This document shows, piece after piece, positions 50,012 to 59,236 of a stretch of DNA of 64,000 nucleotides. Made by a program: the position numbers and the translations under genes. Position 1 is the stretch's first letter. The number at the start of each line of letters is the position of its first letter. The DNA comes from Candidatus Aenigmatarchaeota archaeon (GTDB taxonomy: Archaea > Aenigmatarchaeota > Aenigmatarchaeia > CG10238-14 > SCSR01). Location of the stretch: the NCBI GenBank assembly GCA_018920185.1, contig JAHLMT010000002.1, positions 1-64,000 on the forward strand, written 5' to 3'. The notes under the pieces are model-generated. The model was given only the letters and a program-made list of their open reading frames with translations. It was not told where the DNA came from and searched no databases.

Positions 50012-50424
50012 TATTCACCAACTATTGTTATCATAACAGTTCTATTTCTACCTTTATCTAATTCAACAAAGAAAATATCTTGCCAAGTTCCTAATTTCAA
50101 TTTCCCATCAATTACAGGCAATGTTACATTTGTACCAATAACAGTTGATGCAACATGTGATACAGCATTTTCATTACTTTCATGCGAGTGATGGTACTTA
50201 TTTTTTAATGGAAGAATTTTTTCCATCATGTTTATTATATCTTTAAATATAGTTTCGTCATCTTCCTGCAGAATTACACCAGCTGTCGTATGTGGTACAT
50301 TTACAGTTACTATACCCTTTCTAATTTTTACGCTATCTAAGACTTCTTCAATCTGTTTAGTAATCTTAATAAAATCAAATCTTTTTCTCGTCACAATAGA
50401 AATTTCTTTCTGAACGACTTTCAT
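50011..50424 (-). CDS. YjbQ/UPF0047 family protein
   Basis: VNVPHTTAGVILQEDDE; TWQDIFFVELD. Confidence 0.9.
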   Translation of the reverse strand: MKVVQKEISIVTRKRFDFIKITKQIEEVLDSVKIRKGIVTVNVPHTTAGVILQEDDETIFKDIINMMEKILPLKNKYHHSHESNENAVSHVASTVIGTNVTLPVIDGKLKLGTWQDIFFVELDKGRNRTVMITIVGE

Positions 50425-50462
50425 AGTTAAACTTAAAAGTATTATAAGTTAAAAAGGATGTT

Positions 50463-51146
50463 ATGAGAGTTGCAGTAATGTTTAGTGGTGGAAAAGATTC
50501 CTCGATGGCGTTGAAATATGCTTTAGATCAAGGATGGGATGTTAAAGCACTCATATCTGTTAAGCCGAAAAGTGCAGAATCTTTCTTATACCAATATGCA
50601 ACAGTTGAATGGACTAAATTGTCAGCAGAAGCTTTAGGCATACCTTTAATTTATATCAAATCAGAAAAAATAGGGCCCAAAGAAGAAGCAGATGAATTAG
50701 AAGAAATTTTCAAGAACCTTGATGTCAAAGCTATAGTAGTCGGTGGCGTTGGTCTACAAAAAACTCAAATCAGAGAGTGGAAAAGAGTAGCTGGAAAGTT
50801 TGGATTGGATGTTATAGTTCCTTACGAAAATCTGACTTCAGAAGAACTATTAAGAGAAGAAATTAACGCTGGTTTTGACATTAGAATAACAAGTGTTGCT
50901 AGTGATGGTTTAGGTCCAGAATGGCTTGGTGCACAATTGAACAAAGACAATCTAGAAAAATGGTTGGAATTAAGCAAAAAATTCGGCTTCAATGAAATAG
51001 GAGAAGGTGGTTACATAGATTCATTTGTGTGTGACGGACCGATTTTTAAGAAACGAATAGAAATTATCAGTTCCAAAAAAATTTGGGATAATAAAACTTC
51101 TAGCGGTTATCTGGAAATAGAAGAAGCTAAATTAGTTCCTAAATAA
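50463..51146 (+). CDS. Diphthine-ammonia ligase-like ATPase
   Basis: MFSGGKDSSMALKYAL; GEGGYIDSFVCDGPIF. Confidence 0.88.
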   Translation: MRVAVMFSGGKDSSMALKYALDQGWDVKALISVKPKSAESFLYQYATVEWTKLSAEALGIPLIYIKSEKIGPKEEADELEEIFKNLDVKAIVVGGVGLQKTQIREWKRVAGKFGLDVIVPYENLTSEELLREEINAGFDIRITSVASDGLGPEWLGAQLNKDNLEKWLELSKKFGFNEIGEGGYIDSFVCDGPIFKKRIEIISSKKIWDNKTSSGYLEIEEAKLVPK

Positions 51147-51157
51147 AAATACAATTA

Positions 51158-51451
51158 ATGGTTAAAAATCCTTTCCTCATTCTGCTTGAACTGGTCTTGG
51201 GTATAGCACAAAGAACTTGGGAAGAGATAATATTTGTCTTGTCTAAGTTGTGGGAATTTTTACAAGCTCTTTCTTATTACTCAACACAAAATCTTCCTTT
51301 AGCTATATTTTCAGCTGTGCTAGCTTCGGCAGTGACTTATTTTACATTAAAGTACGTCTTTAAGAAAATACCATTCAAGCTAATACTAATTGTTATCGGT
51401 GCACTAATTGTAACTTTTATTGCGTTGATAGTGATAGGTCTTTTGGTATAA
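51158..51451 (+). CDS. Small membrane protein
   Basis: 97 aa, two TM. Confidence 0.5.
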   Translation: MVKNPFLILLELVLGIAQRTWEEIIFVLSKLWEFLQALSYYSTQNLPLAIFSAVLASAVTYFTLKYVFKKIPFKLILIVIGALIVTFIALIVIGLLV

Positions 51452-51483
51452 GATATTTAATTTATTGTGACATTTGTTTAATT

Positions 51484-51565
51484 GCTGAGGTCGCCTAATG
51501 GTATGGCTCTGGTCTCGAAAACCAGTGAGCGTAAGCTCGTGTGGGTTCGAATCCCACCCTCAGCG
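51484..51565 (+). tRNA. tRNA-Ser(CGA)
   Basis: GCTGAGG/CCTCAGC; CTGGT-CTCGAAA-ACCAG; long variable arm GAGCGTAAGCTC; GTGGG-TTCGAAT-CCCAC. Confidence 0.92.
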
Positions 51566-51602
51566 CTGAATCTTAACTTTATTTTCCGGGAAACTATATA
51601 TT

Positions 51603-52505
51603 AGGCATGAAGTCTGACAGTATCTTAAACGGAGTTCACACCTGTGTCAAGGGCGCTGTATGATGAGATAAACATCGATTTTGAAGATGCAAACGTTAAC
51701 AGTCGTTAAGAACCATAACAAATAAATAGTTGCGCTAAATAATGGTGCTCATGCCTCTTTCAAGAAAATATGGACGACTGGACTGGTAGAAGATTGGATT
51801 GAGCGTACCTACGGCACTTCGTCCGGCGAGCATTCTCCATATGGTTCACCACGACGCTCAAAGGTGGATAGATACCGTTACAGGTATAATCTGAAGCATA
51901 GGATCGGACTGTACCCAAATCGATTGGCTACATCCAATCTAGATAGACCTTTCCGACCGTTATCATTGCACCACTATGGAGAGGCACGAGCGCAAGACAC
52001 TTAAAGCTATCAAACGACATCTTGAGCGTGATTTGAAAAGCGTTGATAGGTTGGTAAATCAGGCCAAAGCACCTCCATCAAGAGTGAAGAGGTAACAAAG
52101 AGGATAGAAGCCATTCTTTCCAAGATTAAGAAGGCACAGGGAGACGCGTCACCAAGGCCCAGCTGGGCGAGATCGTTGTCAGCTAGACAATGGGGTTTTT
52201 CCTGTCACGTGTCGAGAGGAGGTTGAAAGGAAGCAATAGTCCCCAATTTCACCTTCTGATAGCTGCAATCCATAGCTCTATGACTCACGGTTCGCCAATT
52301 CTTCTCCAAATAATGTCCCACTCAGCTTACTTTTCATGTTCCTGATTCTCTGTTAGGAACGTAACTCTGCGTTACAGCTGAGTGGCAATATGGCTGTGGT
52401 CTATCGCTGCGCTAAACGCCAGCAGGTGTAAGGACTAGGTCCTTGGAACATATCAAAGCCTACCGTAAGCCTCCCCCTCCCAAGCCCTCACTCCCTCAGC
52501 CAGGT
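51603..52505 (+). ncRNA. Candidate large structured noncoding RNA region (one or more RNAs; exact ends and strand uncertain)
   Basis: No ORF of useful length; G/C-richer than flanks; perfect helices 51603-51610/51749-51756, 51791-51799/51932-51940, 51799-51806/51854-51861, 52318-52327/52376-52385 enclosing hairpins, plus many local hairpins. Confidence 0.55.
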
Positions 52506-52666
52506 TTTTCTTGTTCACCTCCCACATTCTAATGTTTTAGCTAAAAATGGGAAGCGATCGTATCATAAAAAACACTTTGTTGATTGGTTGAAAAGCTCTG
52601 AAAAATGAAACTTGATAATTACTTTTAGCTTTTTATCTTGAAAGTTAAATATCACTATAATTAAAA

Positions 52667-52762
52667 GCGCCAATAGTCTAGCCTGGTAGGACATGAAATA
52701 AGTGGACGCTTCCCAAGGTTAGGAGAAAGCTTAGGGCCCGGGTTCAAATCCCGGTTGGCGCA
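52667..52762 (+). tRNA. tRNA-Gly(CCC) with two inferred ~12-nt introns
   Basis: GCGCCAA/TTGGCGC; CCGGG-TTCAAAT-CCCGG; TGA[AATAAGTGGAC]GC-TTCCCAA[GGTTAGGAGAAA]GCTTA. Confidence 0.75.
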
Positions 52763-52803
52763 TGATTTTTAAACATTTAAACACAATTTTACTCGTGATA
52801 GTT

Positions 52804-53169
52804 ATGGTAAAAAGAACAGGACCTACGAATCCTTATCTCCGACAGTTAATAGATAGTTTAAAAAAGAAGTCGCTTGAGTTAAAATCTCCTATATGGAAAG
52901 ATGTAGCTGAAAAGCTATCGAAATCAACTAGACAAAGAATAGAAGTTAATCTCTCTGATATAGAAAGAAATGTTGTTGATGGTGAGACCATAATTGTTCC
53001 TGGCGTTGTTCTAGCTTCCGGCAATTTAACAAAGAAAGTTAATGTTGCTGCATGGAGATTTTCTACCGCAGCTAAAGAAAAGATTAAAAATGCAAATGGA
53101 AAGATTATGACATTTGATGAATTAATGAAAGAAAATCCAAAAGGATCTAATGTTAGAATTATTTCGTGA
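52804..53169 (+). CDS. Ribosomal protein L18e
   Basis: KRTGPTNPYLRQLIDSLKKKS...VNLSDIERNVVDGETIIVPGVVLASG. Confidence 0.93.
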   Translation: MVKRTGPTNPYLRQLIDSLKKKSLELKSPIWKDVAEKLSKSTRQRIEVNLSDIERNVVDGETIIVPGVVLASGNLTKKVNVAAWRFSTAAKEKIKNANGKIMTFDELMKENPKGSNVRIIS

Positions 53170-53174
53170 TTTAT

Positions 53175-53597
53175 ATGAAAATATACAACGCTGAAAATCA
53201 GATATTGGGGAGAATTTGTACATCAATAGCCAAAGATTTGTTGAAAGGAGAAGATGTTGTAGTTATTAATGCTGAGAAGGCTGTACTATCAGGAAACCCA
53301 CGATGGAAAAAAGAGCATTATCAAGAAAAGATAAAAAGAGGCGATCCTCACAAAGGACCATTCTTTCCAAGATATCCTGATGACATATTTAGAAGAACCG
53401 TTCGTGGTATGTTACCATGGCATAAAGCTAAAGGAAGAAAAGCATTCAAAAAATTGAAAGTTTTTATCGGTGTACCAGAAGAATTTAAAAATAAAACTAC
53501 AGAGAAGGTTAAAACTGCAGATGCAAATAAACTAAAAACAACCTACATAACTCTTGCGGACTTATCATTAAGTATAGGTGCTAAGAAAAAATGGTAA
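53175..53597 (+). CDS. Ribosomal protein L13
   Basis: ILGRICTSIAKDLLKGEDVVVINAEKAVLSG; RTVRGMLPWHKAKGR. Confidence 0.94.
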   Translation: MKIYNAENQILGRICTSIAKDLLKGEDVVVINAEKAVLSGNPRWKKEHYQEKIKRGDPHKGPFFPRYPDDIFRRTVRGMLPWHKAKGRKAFKKLKVFIGVPEEFKNKTTEKVKTADANKLKTTYITLADLSLSIGAKKKW

Positions 53598-54013
53598 AGA
53601 AAAAAGAAATTCACACAATAGGTAAGCGAAGAATTGCAATAGCTCGGGCAGTTCTCAGACCTGGTAAAGGTGATATAAAGATTAATTCTGTTCCTTTGAA
53701 TCTCTGGGGTAATGAACCATTACGGATGTGGATAAGAGAACCGTTAATTCTTGCAGGAGATATATCCAAAACTGTTGATATAGATGTTAATGTCAGAAGT
53801 GGCGGAATTGTTGGGCAGGCTGAAGCTATTAGAATGGCTATTGCCAAAGCACTGGTCGAATATTCTAACGGAAAAGAACTACGAGAAAAATATTTGCAAT
53901 ATGACAGGAATTTGTTGGTTTATGATCCGAGAAGAAATGAACCTCATCATGGTTCTGGTCGTGGTGCCAGTAAAAGAGGGAGTCGGAGACATCGACAAAG
54001 AAGTAAGCGTTAA
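53591..54013 (+). CDS. Ribosomal protein S9
   Basis: GKRRIAIARAVLRPGKGDIKIN; C-term RGASKRGSRRHRQRSKR. Confidence 0.95.
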   Translation: MVKKKEIHTIGKRRIAIARAVLRPGKGDIKINSVPLNLWGNEPLRMWIREPLILAGDISKTVDIDVNVRSGGIVGQAEAIRMAIAKALVEYSNGKELREKYLQYDRNLLVYDPRRNEPHHGSGRGASKRGSRRHRQRSKR

Positions 54014-54099
54014 TATGAATTGAAAATTTCAGAAAGATAAACTTATAAATTTCACTAAAGTTTTAAATACTCAAAAACTCGAAATGAATTAAGTTATAG

Positions 54100-54303
54100 G
54101 TGATAAAAATTATAGTTCCAGTTCGATGTTTTAGCTGCGGTAAGCCTATAGGACATCTTTGGGAATCTTACATACAAAGAACACAAAAAGGTGAACCTGC
54201 GGGCAAAGTAATGGATTCACTAGGATTGAAACGCTATTGTTGCAGACAAGTGTTCATGGGACATGTTGACCTGCTGAAAGAAATAAGTGCATTCAAACCA
54301 TAA
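54100..54303 (+). CDS. rpoN: RNA polymerase subunit N
   Basis: [39 protein letters not shown]. Confidence 0.94.
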   Translation: MIKIIVPVRCFSCGKPIGHLWESYIQRTQKGEPAGKVMDSLGLKRYCCRQVFMGHVDLLKEISAFKP

Positions 54304-54610
54304 CCATTTTAAATACCGATATGTAATAACTATTTTATCAAAAGGTGAATTGTTGATCTGGCCAACTGATAGATTAACTAGATTTGAAACCGCACGTTTG
54401 TTGGGAGCTAGAGCTTTGCAAATTTCTCTTGGTGCGCCTGTGCTAGTGAAGACAGAAGAAATAGAACCTTCAAAAATTGCTAAACAAGAATTTAAAGAAA
54501 ATGTTATTCCTATGACAATTAAAAGAAAATTACCTAGCGGGGAATATGTGACTGTTGAAATTAAGAAAGCTATAGAAAATTGGGTTAAAGAACATCCTAG
54601 TGAATTTTAA
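54287..54610 (+). CDS. rpoK: RNA polymerase subunit K (Rpb6); true start may be downstream
   Basis: [25 protein letters not shown]. Confidence 0.9.
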   Translation: MHSNHNHFKYRYVITILSKGELLIWPTDRLTRFETARLLGARALQISLGAPVLVKTEEIEPSKIAKQEFKENVIPMTIKRKLPSGEYVTVEIKKAIENWVKEHPSEF

Positions 54611-54620
54611 AATTAAAAAC

Positions 54621-55538
54621 TCACTCCAAAAACTCTACATCATCAATAATTCCGTCAGCATCTCTGTCAATGCCACGTACAACTCTTGCTATTCCTTCGT
54701 TAAATTTATTTCCATTCTCAAGTTTCTTCAAATATTTCACCAAACCAAGAATAGCACTTTTAGTTCCTTTGAATCTCTTTCCCGATAACAACAAAATCTC
54801 TTTGTCTTTTGCAAATGGATTTTTCATCTTAATAATTATACCAACATCATCCTCATTATAAACTGTTTTCGTGAGAGTGGAAACGATATTAAACTCATTT
54901 TTAGTATCGAAGTATATTGGCAAATTCTTGTTAATTCTATCTATCAATATGTTAGCTTTTGGTCCACCCACAAGAATTAAATTATTCTTTAAATCTCCTT
55001 CTCTTATTTCTGTATCAAGTTTATAATTTGGTGAGACATGATTTAAAAAGCTACCAAGCATTAAAGCCAAATCAATGGCAGCACTACCGTCAGAAGCTTG
55101 TGCACCATATTTCCCATGAGGATCGGGCGAACCTACTATTAAAATAGCATTTAATTCACCATCTTTAATAAAAGATTTAAAAAATTCGATTTCTCTTGGT
55201 TTTACTTTCACATCAGTTAAATGTTCATTTTCGAAAAGTTTAACAGAAATATAAGGATATGATATGCAGTATATCTTTGCTAATCCACCAACGCGTTCCT
55301 CGCGTTTCAGAAGTTTTATAATTCCGGCCTTTTCCAATCGTCTCAAGTGATAGTAAATTTTCTGTTCATGCTCTTTCAATTTTCTAGCTATATCCATTGC
55401 ACACTGTGGTTTCTTGCCTAGTTCTTCTAAAACTCTTATGGATAACTCACTGTTGAATACATTAAAATTAGCAGGTTTCATTATTAGTGTTCTATGTATT
55501 CTCTGTCCTTCAGGATGTTCTTCAACAACATAGGACAT
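54621..55538 (-). CDS. ArsR-type HTH fused to S-layer-like C-terminal domain
   Basis: MDIARKLKEHEQKIYYHLRRLEKAGIIKLLKR; NNLILVGGPKANILIDRINKNLPI...KEILLLSG. Confidence 0.75.
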   Translation of the reverse strand: MSYVVEEHPEGQRIHRTLIMKPANFNVFNSELSIRVLEELGKKPQCAMDIARKLKEHEQKIYYHLRRLEKAGIIKLLKREERVGGLAKIYCISYPYISVKLFENEHLTDVKVKPREIEFFKSFIKDGELNAILIVGSPDPHGKYGAQASDGSAAIDLALMLGSFLNHVSPNYKLDTEIREGDLKNNLILVGGPKANILIDRINKNLPIYFDTKNEFNIVSTLTKTVYNEDDVGIIIKMKNPFAKDKEILLLSGKRFKGTKSAILGLVKYLKKLENGNKFNEGIARVVRGIDRDADGIIDDVEFLE

Positions 55539-55691
55539 AACAATTATTAACCAAATTTTACCTTTATAAATCTTTTCTTAGTAGTCTAGCCCTTTAAAGC
55601 CTTCTTTTCATGCAAAAATTAACAAATTATAAAAAATCATTTAGGGTTCATTTATATCCCATTATGTTGATAATTTTCAAAAGATGATGGA

Positions 55692-55889
55692 ATGGAACAA
55701 CCTCGAATGGGTGAATGGTTCCTCACAGCTCCAAACATTCCTGATAATCCTCACATGATAATTATGTTATGTCCAAGATGTGGTTCAGAGAGAACTAGTA
55801 TGATAAGTCTGACTTTTCCAAAAACATTTGAATGCAGTTCATGCGGACATATATTCTTAGAAAGCAAGAAAGCGCTGATAGACGAGTGA
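55692..55889 (+). CDS. Small zinc-ribbon protein
   Basis: CPRCGSERTSMISLTFPKTFECSSCGHIF. Confidence 0.7.
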   Translation: MEQPRMGEWFLTAPNIPDNPHMIIMLCPRCGSERTSMISLTFPKTFECSSCGHIFLESKKALIDE

Positions 55890-55893
55890 GAAG

Positions 55894-57663
55894 ATGTGTG
55901 GTATTATAGGGTATATAGGCAAGAAAGATATTGCACCAATTTTATTCCAAGGATTGAAGCGATTAGAATATAGAGGATACGATTCGGCAGGTATAGCTAC
56001 ATTAGCTAGTGGGTTTCATATAAAGAAAGATGTGGGGAAAGTTGATGAAATTCATCAAAGGCTGAATTTTTTAGATGCCCCAGGTACTTTAGGAATTGCT
56101 CACACAAGGTGGGCCACACATGGTGGAGTAACAAAAGAAAATGCTCATCCTCACGTCGATTGTGAAGAAAACATAGCTGTAGTACACAACGGTATTATAG
56201 AAAATTATCAAGAATTAAAAAGAAATTTAATTAGTCTAGGACACAAATTTAAAAGCCAGACAGATACAGAAGTAATTCCTCATTTGATAGAAGAGATGAT
56301 GAAAAAAGGAAAGAATTTCACCGATGCGACAGCTTCAGCATTGAAATCTTTAGAAGGAAGTTATGCGGTTTTGATTTTAAATAAGAACGAAAGAAAATTA
56401 TTTGCTGCGAGAAAAGGATCGCCTCTAGTTCTTGGCATCTCAGATTCAGGATACTTCGCCGCGAGCGATATACCCGCATTTCTAGAATATACAAAAAATG
56501 TCGTATATCTACATGATTATGATTTGGCTGTTTTAACAGACAATGGAATAAAAGTTTTCAATTTGATGGAAAATAGAGAAGTTGAGAGGAAAGTCGATAC
56601 TGTTAACTGGGACATACGCCAAGCTGAAAAGGGTGAATTTGATCATTTCATGCTGAAGGAAATATCCGAGCAAGTAGATACTATTCAAAGAGCATCACAA
56701 CAAAATAAAGAACTAATAAACCATGTTGTTGAAGAAATGAAAAATGCCCATGGAATATTTCTTGTTGGTGCTGGTAGTTCGTATCATGCATGTGTAGCTG
56801 CGAGTTACATAATGTCCAAAGTCTCTAAATTACATGTAAATGTAGTTTTAGCCTCAGAATTCCCCTACTATGAACATTATCTTACAGACAAAACATTAGT
56901 AATTGCTGTATCACAAAGTGGTGAAACTGCAGATGTGTTGGAAGCAGTTAAATCGGCAAAAGCTAAAAAAAGTAAAGTGATATCCCTAGTTAATGTTGTT
57001 GGCTCTTCTCTAACTAGAACTTCAGATGTGTTTCTAAATATAAATGCTGGGCCAGAAATATGTGTCCTTTCAACCAAAACGTACACCTCACAATTGGCAT
57101 TATTTATATTGTTGTCTTATGCGCTAGTTAACAAATACGAAGAAGGCAAGAAAAAATTAACACGTCTTTGGAATGAAATATATCATCTAACTTCGGCAAC
57201 TACAAGAACAAAAATTAAAGAACTTGCAGAAAAACTACGGGATAAAGAACACATCTTCTTAATAGGTCGGGGGCTGCAATATGCAACAGCAATGGAAGCA
57301 GCTCTAAAAATAAAAGAAGTCTCTTATATCCATGCAGAAGCTTTTGCTGGTGGAGAATTGAAACATGGTACAATTGCTTTGATCGAAGACGGCACACCCT
57401 GTATAGTTTTTGTCTCAGAAGAAAATGAAAAGGAAATTCTATCCAATGCAATTGAAATTAAAAGTCGTGGTGGTTATATAATAGGGGTTTCACCCAAAAA
57501 CAATGAAATATTTGATTTTTGGATAAAAGTCCCAGAATCTAATAATGAGAATCCTATAGTGCAGATAATACCTATTCAAATACTTGCATATCAATTAGCT
57601 GTATTGAGGGGATTGGATCCAGATCATCCACGAAATCTTGCCAAGTCAGTTACAGTTAAGTAA
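55894..57663 (+). CDS. glmS: Glutamine-fructose-6-phosphate aminotransferase
   Basis: MCGIIGYIG; HTRWATHGGVTKENAHPH; two SIS domains; DHPRNLAKSVTVK C-terminus. Confidence 0.96.
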   Translation: MCGIIGYIGKKDIAPILFQGLKRLEYRGYDSAGIATLASGFHIKKDVGKVDEIHQRLNFLDAPGTLGIAHTRWATHGGVTKENAHPHVDCEENIAVVHNGIIENYQELKRNLISLGHKFKSQTDTEVIPHLIEEMMKKGKNFTDATASALKSLEGSYAVLILNKNERKLFAARKGSPLVLGISDSGYFAASDIPAFLEYTKNVVYLHDYDLAVLTDNGIKVFNLMENREVERKVDTVNWDIRQAEKGEFDHFMLKEISEQVDTIQRASQQNKELINHVVEEMKNAHGIFLVGAGSSYHACVAASYIMSKVSKLHVNVVLASEFPYYEHYLTDKTLVIAVSQSGETADVLEAVKSAKAKKSKVISLVNVVGSSLTRTSDVFLNINAGPEICVLSTKTYTSQLALFILLSYALVNKYEEGKKKLTRLWNEIYHLTSATTRTKIKELAEKLRDKEHIFLIGRGLQYATAMEAALKIKEVSYIHAEAFAGGELKHGTIALIEDGTPCIVFVSEENEKEILSNAIEIKSRGGYIIGVSPKNNEIFDFWIKVPESNNENPIVQIIPIQILAYQLAVLRGLDPDHPRNLAKSVTVK

Positions 57664-57675
57664 AGCGGTGAAATA

Positions 57676-59229
57676 ATGTCAATTAAATTGATAATTTTTG
57701 ACCTAGAAGATGTTTTGATAAAATCATGGCACGGGATAATAAAATACTTAGATATAGACGAGACAGATTTTAAAACAATTGATCACTCTGACTTGAGAAT
57801 CGACTTGCAACTCGGCAAAATTTCAGAAGATACTTTCTTTGAAGAATTTATTAGAATTACACATACAAAATACTCTGTAGAAGAACTGAAATCTTTTGTA
57901 AGACAAGTTCTAACACCAATAGACAAGATGTTTGATCTTGTCAAAAGTTTGAAAAACAGATACAAGTTAGCAATACTTTCTAACTTCACGAAAGAATGGG
58001 CCGATTATGTCATTAAAAAGTATGAACTAAACAATTTATTTGATGCAACATTTTGGTCGTTTGAACGCGGAATTAAAAAACCTTGGCACGAGGCTTATTT
58101 GCAGGTATTAGATTATTTCAAAATTTCACCACAAGAATGTGTCATAATTGATGATAAAATACGAAATACGGAAGCTGCAGCAAAAATAGGATTCAATACT
58201 ATAACTTTTGAAAATTACGATCAACTTAAACAGGAACTTAATAATTTAGGTGTAAGTACAAAGCCAAATATAGTTTTAATAGGTGGTGGTACAGGTTTAC
58301 CAAACCTAATAAAAGGTCTAAAAAATTATGATGTGAACATTACAGCTATTGTTGCAGTTACTGACAATGGACGTCATTCTGGTGTTTTGCGCCGAGAATA
58401 TAACATTCCCCCACCAGGTGATATAAGAAATTCTCTAGTTGCCTTGTCTGATGCAGACGAAACTCTAAAAAAAGCTTTTGATTATAGATTTTTGGATGGG
58501 CATCTTGAAGGAACCAACCTAGGCAATTTATTGATACTATCATTTACAAAATTATTCGGTTCTTTTGAAAAAGCAATTGAGCATGCAGGAAAGATATTAA
58601 ATATCAGAGGAAAAGTACTCCCTGTGACTAATGCAAATGTAGATATATGTGCAGAATACGAAAATGGAGAAATAATTGAAGGTGAAGTTTCAATTAGAGA
58701 AAATAGAGCTTTCAAATCTCGAATAAAAAGAGTATTTTTGAAACCGAATAATGTTAAAGCATTGCCAGAAGTTATAGAAGAAATTGAAAAGGCAGATATG
58801 ATAGTACTTGGTCCTGGAAGATTGTACACAAGTGTTATAACTAATCTTCTTGTCGATGGGGTTGTGGACGCAATCAGGAAAAGTCGTGCAAAGAAAGTTT
58901 ATGTCTGCAATACAATGACCGAACCCAACGTGACCGATAATTTCAAAGTCTCAAATTTCGTTGAAGCGATTGAAAACTATTTAGGTAAAGGGGTTTTAAA
59001 CTATGTTGTTGTTAATACAGCTTATCCTGATAATGAGATAGTAGAAAACTACAAAGAAAAATTCAATATTAGTATTGTAGAACTAGACAAACAAAATCTT
59101 AATAATCTTCAAGTAATAGAAGGTGATTTTCTAAATAACGAAATTAAATTTAAATGGAATGAGTTGAGTTTCTTAAATCATGATCCACAAAAAACAGCAG
59201 ATGCTTTAATGAAAATTCTTAAGATGTGA
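57676..59229 (+). CDS. HAD hydrolase fused to GlmR/YvcK (CofD-like) domain
   Basis: N-term FDLEDVLIKS...LAILSNFTKEW...IIDDKIRNTEAA; C-term IVLIGGGTGLPNLIKGLKNYDVNITAIVAVTDNGRHSGVLRREYNIPPPGDIRNSLVALSD. Confidence 0.9.
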   Translation: MSIKLIIFDLEDVLIKSWHGIIKYLDIDETDFKTIDHSDLRIDLQLGKISEDTFFEEFIRITHTKYSVEELKSFVRQVLTPIDKMFDLVKSLKNRYKLAILSNFTKEWADYVIKKYELNNLFDATFWSFERGIKKPWHEAYLQVLDYFKISPQECVIIDDKIRNTEAAAKIGFNTITFENYDQLKQELNNLGVSTKPNIVLIGGGTGLPNLIKGLKNYDVNITAIVAVTDNGRHSGVLRREYNIPPPGDIRNSLVALSDADETLKKAFDYRFLDGHLEGTNLGNLLILSFTKLFGSFEKAIEHAGKILNIRGKVLPVTNANVDICAEYENGEIIEGEVSIRENRAFKSRIKRVFLKPNNVKALPEVIEEIEKADMIVLGPGRLYTSVITNLLVDGVVDAIRKSRAKKVYVCNTMTEPNVTDNFKVSNFVEAIENYLGKGVLNYVVVNTAYPDNEIVENYKEKFNISIVELDKQNLNNLQVIEGDFLNNEIKFKWNELSFLNHDPQKTADALMKILKM

Positions 59230-59236
59230 AATAAAA

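Noticed and set aside
51976-52095. 40-codon ORF MERHERKTLKAIKRHLERDLKSVDRLVNQAKAPPSRVKR in the G/C-rich island as a protein or pseudogene
   Set aside because: It overlaps paired segments (CTATCAA/TTGATAG, ACCTC/GAGGT) and has no recognisable family; RNA structure explains the block better, though a decayed gene is not excluded
52210-52245. SRP RNA helix-8-like string GAGGTTGAAAGGAAGCAATAG
   Set aside because: Only partial match to GGUCAGG...GGAAGCAGC; symmetric loop residues do not fit; left as an alternative to test
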